Source: Pyropia yezoensis (Eukaryota > Rhodophyta > Bangiophyceae > Bangiales > Bangiaceae). Taken from it: a DNA stretch of 64,000 nt. Shown in pieces: positions 38,284 through 48,090 of the stretch. Position 1 is the stretch's first letter, and every line of letters begins with the position of its first letter. The notes beneath the pieces are model-generated. The model ran no database searches and was not told the DNA's origin. It saw nothing but the letters and a program-made list of their open reading frames with translations. Where the stretch lies: the NCBI GenBank assembly GCA_009829735.1, contig CM020618.1, positions 38,354,894 through 38,418,893 of the forward strand, in the 5' to 3' direction. The position numbers and the translations under genes are program-made.

Positions 38284-39354
38284 TGCGGCCGCAAAGTCCA
38301 CCGCGTACACCAGGCCGTCCTCGCCGGCGGTGAGGGCGGTGCCGCCTGCCGACAAAGCCACCTCCCACAGGGGCCCCGCGTGGAGGCGGGTGCGCGCCAG
38401 GGGCTCCCCCCTCCCGCCGTCGCCCGCGGCGCCCGCCCCCCCGGCCACCCCCGCCGACGGCGGCGCCGCGTAGCGGCGGTCCCACACGACAAGTTCCCCC
38501 GCTTCGGTGCCGCCGAGGAGGTAGGCAGGGGCGGCCACGTCGCCCACGAGGCAGGTGATGAGGCCCCCACCGACGCCACCCAGGCGGCCCGTCACCCCGG
38601 GCGCCCGCGAGTCGACCAGCGCTACGCCGCCCGCGACGCCAGCTACCGCCACCAGCTGCGGACCGGCGGCGGCCGCGGCGGTGGCGCCCACCGGGTCCAC
38701 GTGGCGAACGGCGGCAACGGGGTCGCCGCCGCCACCCCTCCCGCCGCCGCCGCGGCCGCCGCCACCGCCGGCCGGGTCAAACAGGCCCACCGTGCCGTGC
38801 GCGCCTGCCAGTGCGACCCCGCCCCCCGACAGGACGGCCACCCCCACAGCCGCCTCCGCACCGGGAAGGCGGCCTGTCGGCTCGAGCCGCAGCCCCCCAT
38901 CGTCCTCTTGCCACAGAGTGGCCAGCGAGCCCGCCGCCGACGCCACGTGCACCCCCGCCCCGTCGGCGGCGGGCACGAGGCCCGCCACGCGCCCCGGGTG
39001 GGGCACCCCCCCCTCGGAGCCGCCCCCACCCAATGGCTCGACCGACGCCACCCCGTCCACGGCCGTTGCGGCGTAGAGGGCGACAAAGTCGCCGCCCGCG
39101 TCGCCGCTTGCGGTGCCCACGGCGAGCACCGCGGCGGGGGTTGCGGGGCCGCCAAACGCCGCACCAGGCGGAAGCCACCGAACACGCGACAGGGGTGATG
39201 CGAGGGTGATGATGAAGGGTGCGAGGGCGGGGGGGCTGTCCCCACCAGTGCCCGTGGCCGCGGTGGCGGCGGTGAGGGTAGAGGCGGGGGCGGGCGTGGG
39301 GAAAGAACCAGCAGGCGTTGACCACGTCGCGGGGCGGCGTCGGGTGGCGCTCAT
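38053..39354 (-). CDS. WD40-repeat protein, probably Nup43-like nucleoporin
   Basis: 433 aa from ATG 39354. Several degenerate WD40 blades are visible: LASPLSRVRWLPPGAAFGGP at the start, GSLATLWQEDDGG, GGVALAGAHGTVGLFDPAGG, AGELVVWDRRYA and TRLHAGPLWEVALSAGGTAL followed by TAGEDGLVYAVDF. The end, LGVNSVDVHGGSGLVAWCGD, resembles the C-terminal blade of Nup43, as does the H..PLWEV...EDG segment. Nup43 belongs to the Y-complex (Nup107-160) of the nuclear pore scaffold. Long Gly/Ala inserts sit in blade loops. The assignment rests on these motifs only; another small WD40 scaffold protein (for example of the Seh1 or Rae1 type) is possible. The longer open frame to 39588 crosses a tandem repeat and is not used. 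It converges on the 36190 gene. Confidence 0.62.
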   Translation of the reverse strand: MSATRRRPATWSTPAGSFPTPAPASTLTAATAATGTGGDSPPALAPFIITLASPLSRVRWLPPGAAFGGPATPAAVLAVGTASGDAGGDFVALYAATAVDGVASVEPLGGGGSEGGVPHPGRVAGLVPAADGAGVHVASAAGSLATLWQEDDGGLRLEPTGRLPGAEAAVGVAVLSGGGVALAGAHGTVGLFDPAGGGGGRGGGGRGGGGDPVAAVRHVDPVGATAAAAAGPQLVAVAGVAGGVALVDSRAPGVTGRLGGVGGGLITCLVGDVAAPAYLLGGTEAGELVVWDRRYAAPPSAGVAGGAGAAGDGGRGEPLARTRLHAGPLWEVALSAGGTALTAGEDGLVYAVDFAAASRAGVLGGGGTGGGGGRMGARGARGGGVWEAPLSSRHVRLLAGGRLGVNSVDVHGGSGLVAWCGDGGGLAVSAEGL

Positions 39355-39464
39355 CGTGGGAGGGCAAGTGAAAAAAGAGGGTTCAGCGGGGGAGGGGACC
39401 AGAGTGAAGCGAACAACTGCTGGCAGAGAAGAAACACGGCAGGCTTCTGTCGTGGGGGGGTTGG

Positions 39465-39530
39465 TTGCGAGTAGGCCGGCATCGGGTTGCGAGTAGGCCG
39501 GCATCGGGTTGCGAGTAGGCCGGCATCGCC
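39465..39530. repeat. three 22 bp tandem repeats upstream of the WD40 gene
   Basis: TTGCGAGTAGGCCGGCATCG plus GG repeats with exact 22 bp spacing at 39465, 39487 and 39509, about 110 bp upstream of the WD40 start. Could be a promoter element. Confidence 0.9.
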
Positions 39531-40347
39531 ATCGCGCGCGAAGATACCCCATGTCGGGCGTGCCAAATGTCAATATCAGTTTAAGCAACTAATGTGTGTG
39601 TTTTTTTTACCACGCATTTGAACATTCAAATTTTGTAAGTACTCTACTACAGTGCGACGCAAGTGTTGAGGTGTACTGTAAGGTGTACTGTATGGGTGGA
39701 CGCGTCCACAGCTGTTGCGAGCCCCCCCCCTTAAAGGGTATCGCGGCAGTCGTGGGAAAAGGCCGCCCCAAAGGTCGCCGCGCAGCATGCTTCCACTACC
39801 GCCACATTCCACTCCGCCGCCCTTGTGGCCGGGCAGTCCCGGGATGCCCGCCCCTACGGCGCAGCGGGTGTGCTGCGGACGCGGTGGCGGGCGCGGCAAG
39901 ACGCCCCTCTCTCATGTCCCCCGTTCAGATGTCGCCGCCTCCCCCCCCCCCCCTAGCGCCCGCGCCGTGGCCGCTGGTCTGGTTCCACTGTTGAGGAGCC
40001 GCGGGCGCCTGCTGTCGGCGACCACAGCCGCCAGCCGCTGCGCGGGTGGCGGGCCGAAATGCCACCCCACCGCCGCGCCATGGCGCCGCCGGCGTGGGCA
40101 GGGCGGGGCAGCGCCCCACACGCCACTCAACAGATAGGCCCTGGCCAGCTGGCCCTGGTGGCCGCCACCTAGCCAGCCCCACGACCCTGCCGCCTCCGAC
40201 GGCGCCGCCAGTGTCGCCCGTCGACGCGCGCGCGCAAGGCTGTGCACCCCGCACCCTGCGCAAGACAATCCCTCTTCCCCGCGCCTGCCGACCGTCACTG
40301 CCGACGGTTACCGCACGGTGCCTTCTTTCGCCACCCTCCCTCCCACC
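39531..40347. other. intergenic region between divergent genes
   Basis: A T-run at 39601, a repeated GGTGTACTGTA pair near 39669-39690 and GC-rich DNA from 39760 on. The WD40 gene (-) and the 40348 gene (+) diverge from it, so both promoters are expected here. Confidence 0.45.
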
Positions 40348-40833
40348 ATGGCCCTCTTCCGCCCCACCCACACTTGTGCAGCCTTTGCCGTGTGCCTACC
40401 TCTGGGCGCCAGGAGCATCGCCGGCCGGCGGCTGGTGCCGGGACCCCGCCGCACCACGGCGGCAACTCCCTCCCAACGCACGACGGCCAAGCGGTCAGCC
40501 ACTGGGCGGCGGGCCAGGCTGGTGGCCTTCACGGAGCCCCCTTCTCCGCCAGCCGCCTCGCCTACCTCGCCAACGGATGCGGAACCGCCCCTCTCCCTCC
40601 GCCCCGCGTCCGAGTCGCCCGCCGCTCCCCGGCGGGGCTCGCGGGGCTCCCGGCGGGCGTGGCCGACCGACCAGAAGCTGAGCTTCTTTGACTGGCACCT
40701 GGTCTTTGGCCTCTTCACCGTTGCGGTTGTGGAGCGCACGACAACGGCGCTGTCGTCGCCATCGCTGCTGCACTCGGCACAGGCGGCGTTTGTCATGGCA
40801 GTCACCGCCCTCGTCTACCGCATCCGCGCGTGA
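40348..40833 (+). CDS. small putative plastid membrane protein
   Basis: 161 aa, single exon. The first ~60 residues (MALFRPTHTCAAFAVCLPLG..) are rich in Arg, Thr, Ser and Ala with hardly any acidic residues, like a plastid transit peptide. A Pro/Ser-rich stretch follows. The C-terminal 60 residues contain WPTDQKLSFFDWHLVFGLFT with VAVVERTTTALSS, then a second hydrophobic stretch AAFVMAVTALVYRI, suggesting one or two membrane spans. ATG 40348 lies in CCCACCATGG, a strong start context. I do not recognise the family. Codon use and composition match neighbouring host genes. Confidence 0.6.
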   Translation: MALFRPTHTCAAFAVCLPLGARSIAGRRLVPGPRRTTAATPSQRTTAKRSATGRRARLVAFTEPPSPPAASPTSPTDAEPPLSLRPASESPAAPRRGSRGSRRAWPTDQKLSFFDWHLVFGLFTVAVVERTTTALSSPSLLHSAQAAFVMAVTALVYRIRA

Positions 40834-41340
40834 GCGGGGCCGCAAGGGGGAGGGAGATCTTGCCGCCAGAAGGGGGGGCGGGTTGGAGGCGCAAGGCGCC
40901 ACGTACGAGTCAAAGAACCAGTCGCCCGGGGCTGGCCACTGGGACGTCGCAATCACACCAGACGGGCGTGTCAGGGTGTGGTCGTGGCGAGGAGCGCCAA
41001 CGGCGAAGGCGCATGTATCGTGTATGTACATTCATGCTTGCTTCTCTTCGGTCTGTCGCCCTGTCATTGAGTCCCCCCACGCTGGACCGTTGTAGAGCCG
41101 GGTCACTTGTGTGCTTCGCTTCTCTTCTTCGTTTTTTTGGGCAGAGCTGCAAGCTCGAGGACAGCCCCACCTGTATATTCTACCAAGCAATAGACACGCA
41201 AGACGGTCACCCTCTGTGCCCCTAGCCCGGCCGTCCGCACGACGCGCCATTGCACCGCCCTGGCTCACTCTGCCAGGCGCTACTCATTGGCCGTCGCCTC
41301 TGGCCGACGCCACACGCCCACCCGCCAGGCCGCCCGCGGT

Positions 41341-43704
41341 CTACCGGGTTCCCCCCGGCGGCGGCGGCAGAGGCGCGAGCTTTGCATCATCGGGGGCTCC
41401 CAGCGCCGGCACGCGGAGGCACGACAGCCCGTGCGCAACGACCGCCGCCGCGGCTGCAAGCGCCGCCCAAAACGCCAGCGGCGGCGCATAGCTGCCGCTC
41501 CAGTCCTTGAGGGCCCCCGCCTGTCAGGGGGAACGGAGATGGGTGGCTCAACGGGGCGCACAAGCAACCAAGGGCAGCACCAGGGAAGCAAGGAGGGCAG
41601 CTCGTGGGGAGGGGTGAGCGGCACGCTAATGATAGATGAAGACGAGAACAAGAGCACTGCCTCTCAGAGCGGTAGTGCTACGAGGAACGGGAATGGACAC
41701 ACACGCAGCATGGAGAAACGTACAATGACATGCACCAGCGCCAGCGCCACGTTCTCGACCGCCTTGTAGATGCCAAGCGCGGCGCTTGCCGTCTGCACAC
41801 CACCAGCGGACGCCGCGGGCACGACCAAGAACCCAACCACAATAGGAGCCTCCATCCCAAGGCGTCGGGCTGCGTGAGTCCAAGCACAGGAGAAAACCCC
41901 GTCCAAAGTCACACACCGCCACGGCCACGCTCGCGTCCCTCACACCCTCACAACCGAACACAGCGGGAGCGGCACAACCGCCAACGGCGTCCCAGCCCCC
42001 GCCTCGCCATTGACAAGACGACGGCTGCGCCAGGGTGCACCCCATCCCCAGCCCCGCTTGGCTGTCCCATTCAACCCCCAGCCACCCTCCGTCGCCTGCC
42101 CGCCAACGTACATGAGGCGGCACAGTCACAGCAACGCTGCTCAGCAGTGTGACAGGAGCAGCACCAAACGCGACCACAATGGCCAGCAACCCCGCTACCG
42201 CCACTACCCTGGCGGCGGGCACACTAAGCCAACTGAGGCTGCCGGCCGCCTCCCCCGCCCCACCCCATCCTACCGGTGGGGCGGGCAGGGCCGCCAGCAC
42301 CGAAAGCACCGCCAGCCCCCCCGCCATGGCTGCGCACGCAGCCAAGAGGACGCGCTCCCGCCCCCCCCGGCGGCCGACGGCGGCGCCCACCAGCGGCGAC
42401 AAGGCGGCGGCGGCGCCCACCACCACCGACGGCACCGCCGAGGCGGCGGCGGGTGACAGCCCGGCAGGCCACGCTGCCGGAAAGGAGGCCGCAAAGACCG
42501 CCCCCGCGGCATGAAGGAGGGGGAATAGCGCCGACGCAATGAGAGCCCAAATGCCCGCCAGATGCCAAAACGCGGGCGGCAGCGCGCGGGTGGTGGCGAG
42601 GAGGGTGGCGGCCCACCGGGCGGGGGGGGGGCGGGCCGCCGCGTCGGGCGGCGGCGACGGCGCCGCCGCCGCTGCCGACGACACGCGCGACGACGGCGGC
42701 GGGGGGCCGGCAAGTGCGCGCGCCGCCGCCGCGCGGACGCCGCCGCCTGCAGCGCGCGGGCGCGGCGGCCCCCCCTCGACGTCGGTGGCGGCGGCCCGCC
42801 GAGCGCGGCGGTGGCGGTCCCACTCGACGGCAACGTAGAGGGCGGCGCCAACTAGGCTCACCGTTGACACCCCCGCCGTCACCCATAGCGCGCAAGCGTC
42901 CCCGCCACAGGCGCGGCCAATGGCGGCGGGCGCCCACATGGCGAAAAAGGTGCTGCCCCGGCTGGCCAACAGCATCAGCCCATAGGCAAGGCTGACACCA
43001 AGCAGCGGCTTTCCAGCCCTCCCGCTGGCGCTGTTGCTGCCGCCGACGGCACCCCCGCTGCCGATGCCACCGCCGCCGCCGTCGGCAGAGGGTGAGGCGG
43101 GGTTCAAGCCGCCGCTGTCAGAGACGCGCGCCAGCCCCCGCCGTCGCCGCGGGTGACCTCCCCTCCCCACCACGCCTGGGTGAAACCCCTCCGCAATGAG
43201 GGAGCCCATGGCAACGACCAGCACAGAGTCCGCGGCGCCAAACGCGAGGCGGGCCGCCAGCAGCCACCCATAACTGCCGGCGCCGACGGCGGCGGCAGCC
43301 GCGACCTGGCCGGCCGTTGATACGACGGCGGCCGAAGCGGCAACCAACGACGGCGGGCCTAGCGTCAGCAGCGTCGCGGCCGTCAAAGGCAGCACAATGC
43401 CGGGGAGCTCCTGCGCCGAAAAGAGAGCGGCCATGGACGTGGCCGAGAGGGTGAGTGTGGACGTGAGCGTTGGCGTCAGGGATGCCAGCGCGTGGCGCGC
43501 AAAGTGGGAGCCACTGGAAAAGAGGATGGCAGAAGTGAGGAGGGCAAACCGCTGCCCCGGGGTGGCGGGCGGCAAGAGCGCGGGGGGCGGGGGGGGGGGG
43601 CCCAGCAGCTGATCAACGCCGCCGACAGCGCTGTCCGACCCAGCAGGGATGGCCACCCCGGCGTCATCACTGTCGCCTACAACGGCGCCATAAGAGGTCG
43701 GCAT
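41341..43704 (-). CDS. major facilitator superfamily transporter, MFSD1-like (three exons)
   Basis: Predicted exons 42108-43704, 41724-41869 and 41341-41520 give about 640 aa. Exon 1 holds a short cytosolic N-terminus, then hydrophobic helices beginning GQRFALLTSAILFSSGSHFA, ELPGIVLPLTAATLLTLGPP and YGWLLAARLAFGAADSVLVV, a long Arg/Ser/Gly-rich central loop typical of the 6+6 MFS fold, and the second helix bundle. Exon 2 adds RRLGMEAPIVVGFLVVPAAS and ALGIYKAVENVALALVHVI. Exon 3 adds AGALKDWSGSYAPPLAFWAA and a last helix before TAG. Intron 2 has donor GTACGT and acceptor CCTGACAG and joins VHVI to AGALKD, which reads naturally. Intron 1 uses acceptor CTCACGCAG; the frame requires the donor GTTGGC four bases after a GTACGT. 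MFSD1-type carriers act in endo-lysosomal or plasma membranes; the substrate here is unknown. Confidence 0.72.
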
Positions 43705-44400
43705 GATGAACAGTGGAGATGTAGCGCAAGCACAAGATGGAGGGGTACATCAAAAGGGGAAGACCGTAGGCAGACAGGCGTATCGCGTCTGTGCACGACC
43801 GGGCAGGCGAGGTCCGGCGGTGCGCGTTCGGGGCTTTGGTCGAGAAAACCAGGGGGGGAGATTGGGCGAGATCGAGGATTGGCGCTGGGCTGCAAAAAAA
43901 CTTGAAAGACTCGAACTCGTCAGCGACTCTTATTCGCGGCTGCGAAAGTGCAGGCGCCCCCGCCTGCAGGCGTACTGGCTCCTGGCTGGCCACGCAGGTT
44001 ACGACCATGGCACTTTCTTGCCTTAGAGGTGTGCCGCTCCGCTCTTGCTGACCGACACCGTGTCGGCGCTCGCTGTCGCTGAGGTTGGTCAAGGCGCTTG
44101 ACCCGCCGATCAACGGCGTGGAGTTTGTGACCTGTGTCGTCGGGGGTGATGGCGTTGGCGTCTGACGATGTGGGGGGTGGGCGACGCGCTGGTACAGTCG
44201 CTGGCGACGACTTCGTCGGGCGCGGTCACTCTGATGTGACCGCGGTGACGTGCGTTTGCCAGTCCCATCAACGTGTTCTTCCGATTTCTTCCTGGCGGTT
44301 CATCTGTCTTCCGTGCCGGCGTGCCGGCGTGCCGGCTGGTTGTGACGGTCAAGATGGACCTCAATGATACGCTAAGCAGGCCCTCCGCAGCGGCGGGTCG
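43705..44400. other. intergenic region
   Basis: Divergent upstream region of the MFS gene. Short plus-strand ORFs (43703-44026, 44134-44367) are unrecognised. Confidence 0.4.
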
Positions 44401-44730
44401 TTGGCCACACGGTCGTTGGCCACTGTGGTGGCGCACGCCGCCGCCGAGGATCAGCTGTGGGTGTCATACGCAGACGGCGGCGACGGCGCCGATGGAGCCG
44501 GTGCGGCAGGCCTCACTACTATGTCTGGCCCCCGCCGCGTGCGTGTGTGTGGGGTGGACACGGCGAGGACATCCTGGGACCTGGATAACGTTTTCGACCC
44601 CAGCGACGAGGTGATGGCCTCTGACTTTTTTTTGACCGGCAAGGCTGTTCGTGACGGCGGAGGGGGTGGCGCTGATGCCAGTACTGCTGGTGGAATAGTG
44701 ACCGAGGCCGACGAGGTACTGGAGGCGTAG
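44401..44730 (+). CDS. small ORF, unknown
   Basis: 109 aa; an internal ATG at 44521 would give MSGPRRVRVCGVDTARTSWD and LDNVFDPSDEVMASDFFLTG, an acidic, not very repetitive protein ending EADEVLEA. No domain recognised. It lies 190 bp upstream of the RING gene on the same strand and could be an exon of that gene or a separate short gene. Confidence 0.3.
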   Translation: MATRSLATVVAHAAAEDQLWVSYADGGDGADGAGAAGLTTMSGPRRVRVCGVDTARTSWDLDNVFDPSDEVMASDFFLTGKAVRDGGGGGADASTAGGIVTEADEVLEA

Positions 44731-44922
44731 CGCACCCCCCCTTTTCTTTAAGCGGTGCAGATATTGAGGAGCGTTGTGCCCGTCTAACAGTTGGCAGTCT
44801 GTCTGTCCACGCTATGTGTTTGCGGTGGCCGTTGCCACGCCCGCGGGGCGTCGCCGAGGCTGCTGCTGAAACAATGGCCCGCCCGGACGCTGGCAACCAA
44901 AGGTGCGGTCTCTAGCCTTCAA

Positions 44923-45444
44923 ATGAGTATAACGGCTCCAGTAGCGCCGCGGTCTCGTCGGCAGCGCCGGTTGCTACGCAGGCCATTCCAGACCGGGCTG
45001 CCGGTCGCTGCTCATGTGGTCCTGCGCGCTGCATCCTTTGACGCTCCCGGCGTGTGGGCTGACGCCGTGGGCGCCCCCCGCGGGCCGCCGCGATCGGGGC
45101 GCTCCCCCCAACGGGCACCCCGGAGCCCACCCGCCGGCCGTCGCCGTCGTATCAGTGCTTCCGTCGCACCCCTCTGCTGGCGGCCTGGGCGGAGCCTCGG
45201 CGGAGTGCCAGGCTGCGGAGCGTGCCGGGCTGGGTGCCGGACCGGGTGCTCACGTCTGGTGGGGCCGGCCGGCCTGGGCGCCCGCACCGGCGCGGACCGG
45301 CAGTGCGTCATATGTAACGAGGACGGCGCGGCCGGAGACGTTGTGCGGTGGCTTCCCTGCATGCAAGTATTCCATACCCGCACGTGCTTCGACTTCTGGT
45401 TTGCCCGCGCCGCCACCTGCCCTACGTGTGGGAGAAAAACGTGA
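44923..45444 (+). CDS. RING-type zinc-finger protein, possible E3 ubiquitin ligase
   Basis: 173 aa from ATG 44923, which follows TCTCTAG and could also lie just inside an exon; the same frame is open back to 44791. Residues 1-120 are basic, Arg/Pro/Ala-rich. The RING is at the very C-terminus (from residue 128): CVICNED, then RWLPCMQVFHTRTCFDFWFA and CPTC. The spacing is that of RING-H2 domains (LPC-x-H-x-FH-x-x-C), except that the usual first His is Gln (CMQVFH), leaving seven of eight ligands. RING proteins usually recruit E2 enzymes for ubiquitination; the changed ligand makes activity uncertain. C-terminal RINGs of this kind are common in algae. Confidence 0.6.
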   Translation: MSITAPVAPRSRRQRRLLRRPFQTGLPVAAHVVLRAASFDAPGVWADAVGAPRGPPRSGRSPQRAPRSPPAGRRRRISASVAPLCWRPGRSLGGVPGCGACRAGCRTGCSRLVGPAGLGARTGADRQCVICNEDGAAGDVVRWLPCMQVFHTRTCFDFWFARAATCPTCGRKT

Positions 45445-45574
45445 GGGAGCTGCTGACTGCCCAGCCCTCTGTGACCGGCGCGACCATGACACGATTGATA
45501 CATTTCATTGAACAGTTTTTTGTTTTTTATATTTAGATTTTGCCCGCTTTGCTCCTTGCCCCTCTCTTGGTATA
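45445..45574. other. 3' flank of the RING gene
   Basis: T-rich (TTTTTTGTTTTTTATATTT at about 45516-45534), consistent with a 3' UTR and polyadenylation region. Confidence 0.4.
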
Positions 45575-45810
45575 GTGCGTCCCGTAAAAAGTGGACGTGC
45601 TCGTGTCGTGATCATGTCAAATATCGGCCACTGGACCAATCAAACCCACACTGCGCGACCCGTGCACGTCCACTTTGGGCGGGACGCACAATATTGTGCG
45701 TCCCGTAAAAAGTGGACGTGCACAGGTCGTGCAGTGTGGGTTTGATTGGTCCAGTGGCCGATATTTGACATGATCACGACATGTGCACGTCCACTTTTTA
45801 CGGGACGCAC
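45575..45810. repeat. 236 bp near-perfect palindrome made of two inverted 118 bp MITEs
   Basis: The sequence is symmetric about 45692/45693 (CAATATTG). Each 118 bp arm itself begins GTGCGTCCCGTAAAAAGTGG and ends with the inverse (CCACTTT..GGGACGCAC), so each arm is a small MITE with ~26 bp inverted ends. The arms differ at only about eight positions. No coding capacity. The transcript would form a long hairpin. Confidence 0.9.
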
Positions 45811-46389
45811 TGTAGGCCGGGCACCTGTGTTCTTTGCTCGTAGAGCACGTCCACCAACGTCGGATGTCATCATATATTAGCATATATTAGGCGAAAAGGG
45901 CGCCACGCACACACACGTGGCGCGATCTCCACATTTCAGGCGTGATCTTGCTGTTTCAAAACCCCGAGATACAAGAAGGCTTATCCGAAGTACAAAAAAG
46001 TTATAAAACTCAAAACCTGAATATGAACAGTGGAATCAAGAATGCTCCGGGAACGGTTGCTCCACCCGCAAAATCTGGCCCATTTGTGGGAGCTGTACAG
46101 TACCACGTCTGCGGAGTCCGTTTTGTCCTTCTTTCGCTAATTTAAAGACTAAAGACGATCGACGGACGATCGATACCGTTTTAACCGACGATCGCACACG
46201 TCGTGTCCATTGCCGTTGACTGTTTCGAAGCCCCATGAGCGGCGTTGTCGAAGTAAAGTCTTGCCGGGGAGGTATCGCGCGAGGCCGGTGTTGTCTCGGC
46301 TGCGTCATGCAAGACGACGTGTCTTTCGGTACGTAGCTGGACGGCATTTAGTTCGTGGAGTGGGGGAGTCCGACGTGGCTGTGCATACT

Positions 46390-46504
46390 GTGCTTCCTGT
46401 ACAACGTGGATGTTGAAGGGACGTGAGAGGTGGGATCCATTGGTCCAGACAGCGATTTTCATCACCTTCACGTACCGTCAACATCCATTTTTTACAGGAA
46501 GCAC
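46390..46504. repeat. related MITE, 115 bp
   Basis: Starts GTGCTTCCTGTACAACGTGG and ends with the inverse of GTGCTTCCTGTAAAAAATGG. It shares the GTGC.TCC.GTAAAAA.TGGA..T terminal pattern and the length with the two copies at 45575-45810, but the inside differs. Same family, older or another subfamily. Confidence 0.75.
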
Positions 46505-46667
46505 TATACCACCCCAGATGTCGGGAGCCTGGTGGTGTGCCAGGGGGGGCACACGTATGACCTAGCAATTGCTACGTAGCGTCCGGGCGAGACCGACCCA
46601 CGAGGGGCCGTGGCGGTGTAAGCGGGGACTGGGGGGTGGGCAGCGCACTGCGGCCGCGGGGCGAGCC

Positions 46668-47180
46668 GTACCACCCGGAATCAGGTACAGAACGCCCGCC
46701 GCCACGATGGATTGCGGCGTTGGGAGAGCATTTCAGGCCAGCGGAAGCATACGTGTGGGGGTTTGGGCGGCGTGCTGCGGCCCTCGGGTCAGACGTACCG
46801 CCTGGATTCCGGTATGGAACGCCCGCTGCCACGATGGGCTGCTGCGGTGGGGGGGCATTCAAGGCCAGTGGAAGGTCAGGTGTGGGGGTGTGGGGGGCGT
46901 GCTACGGCCGTCGGGACAAATGTACCACCTGGCATCTGCTACAGAACGCTTGCCCACACGATGGGCTGTGGCTGTGGGGGGGAAACTATAGCCCATCGGA
47001 AGGGGGGGGTGGGAGGACGGGGGGGTGGGGCGTTGCGGCCCTCGGCTGAAGCGTACCGCCTGGTTCCCGCCGCGAAACGCACGCGCGGGACCGCCCTCAC
47101 CGAGGGCTGCAGCGGTGGGAGGGTGCGTTTGGGGCCATTGGAAGCAAGAGATGGGGGGGGGGGGCGTCGCGCTGCGGTCA
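46668..47180. repeat. ~127 bp minisatellite, four copies, upstream of the second PIF transposase
   Basis: Units start GTACC(A/G)CC(C/T)GG at 46668, 46795, 46922 and 47053 and share ACGATGG, CATT.(A)GGCCA and GTGCTGCGGCCCTCGG blocks, with G-runs growing toward the right. ORFs across the array are by-products. It sits about 310 bp before the start of the decayed PIF transposase. Confidence 0.85.
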
Positions 47181-47491
47181 GGCAGGCTGGGTGGGTGGTG
47201 AGCTTGACAGGGGCTGTGCTGCGGAGGGGCGAGGGATGCGCGCCTGTTTCTGCGAGCGGCACGGTGATAAGGTACCGTCGTCCCCCCGTGGCGGCGCTCC
47301 ATCGTCTTCACGGTATCCTCCCCGGTGTCACCGTCGCCTCACGATCTTCCCGTCGACATTCTCCCACCAGTAGTGGTGGCGAGGACATTCATCTCTTCAT
47401 CACCGTGTTGGCCACGACGTCCCCGTGCCTGCAGAAGGCTACGCCTTCGTTCTCGCTCTTTGTGGTGTGCGAGTTCGCGCGGGAACTTGAC

Positions 47492-48090
47492 ATGGCCACG
47501 GACGACGGTGCATATGCCGCTCTCGCCAGCCTCGACATTCCCCTGCTCCTTGGCGACGCCGACGTCGTTCCCCACCCTCATGAGGATGACGCTGAAGATG
47601 ACGGCGCTGGCGTAGCCGACGACTCAGACGACGACCTGCTCACGATCGCTCTTGGAAGCGCGGCTGCGGCGTCGATCGCCACCCATTGTCGCCATGCTCT
47701 CCGGGCTGGCCCGCGCAAGCGACCCGGCTCTCTGCCTGGAGGAGCAACAGACTGCGGGAATTTGATGTCGGCTGCAAAGCCATCTTGATGGACTACTTTG
47801 GCATTTGACGGTCGGCCGCCGGTCTACTCCGACAAGGACTTTGAGCGGCGCTTCCGTGTGCCGCGCAGTGTTTTCACTTGCATCTACGAAGCCATCAAGG
47901 ACGAGCATTTTTTGTCGCGCAGGATCAACACTACTGGACAGCCACAGGCTTATCAACTCCAGAAGCTCGTCGCTGTCTTTCGAGTGCTCGCATATGGCGA
48001 GACCAATGACCGGTCTGACGAGTACACTAGGATGTCGCGCTCGAATGTCGCTGTCGCCACTACCAAGCTCGTCGATTTCATCGTGCACGA
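47492..48090 (+). pseudogene. PIF/Harbinger transposase, decayed, 5' half (left of the gypsy insertion)
   Basis: Starts MATDDGAYAALASLDIPLLL with an acidic N-terminus. Two frameshifts follow: REFDVGCKAILMDYFGI lies in another frame (about 47755-47795), then DGRPPVYSDKDFERRFRVPR and SVFTCIYEAIKDEHF return. It runs to KLVDFIVHD, where the gypsy LTR begins. It aligns to residues ~45-150 of the transposase at 14603 (RRDFDVGFRGIQRDYFGLGG, FETRFRVPRSVFMEVYNDVK). The 3' half is at 60415-61563. Confidence 0.85.
48086..48090. repeat. gypsy target site duplication, left copy (CACGA)
   Basis: CACGA directly before the LTR; repeated at 60415-60419 directly after the other LTR. Confidence 0.95.

Noticed and set aside
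38380-39198. 272 aa plus-strand ORF
   Set aside because: Antisense to the WD40 gene and low complexity.
42010-43000. Several plus-strand ORFs
   Set aside because: Antisense to the MFS transporter exon 1.
46712-47788. 358 aa ORF across the 127 bp repeats
   Set aside because: Only its end (from ATG 47492) matches the PIF transposase N-terminus; the rest is minisatellite.
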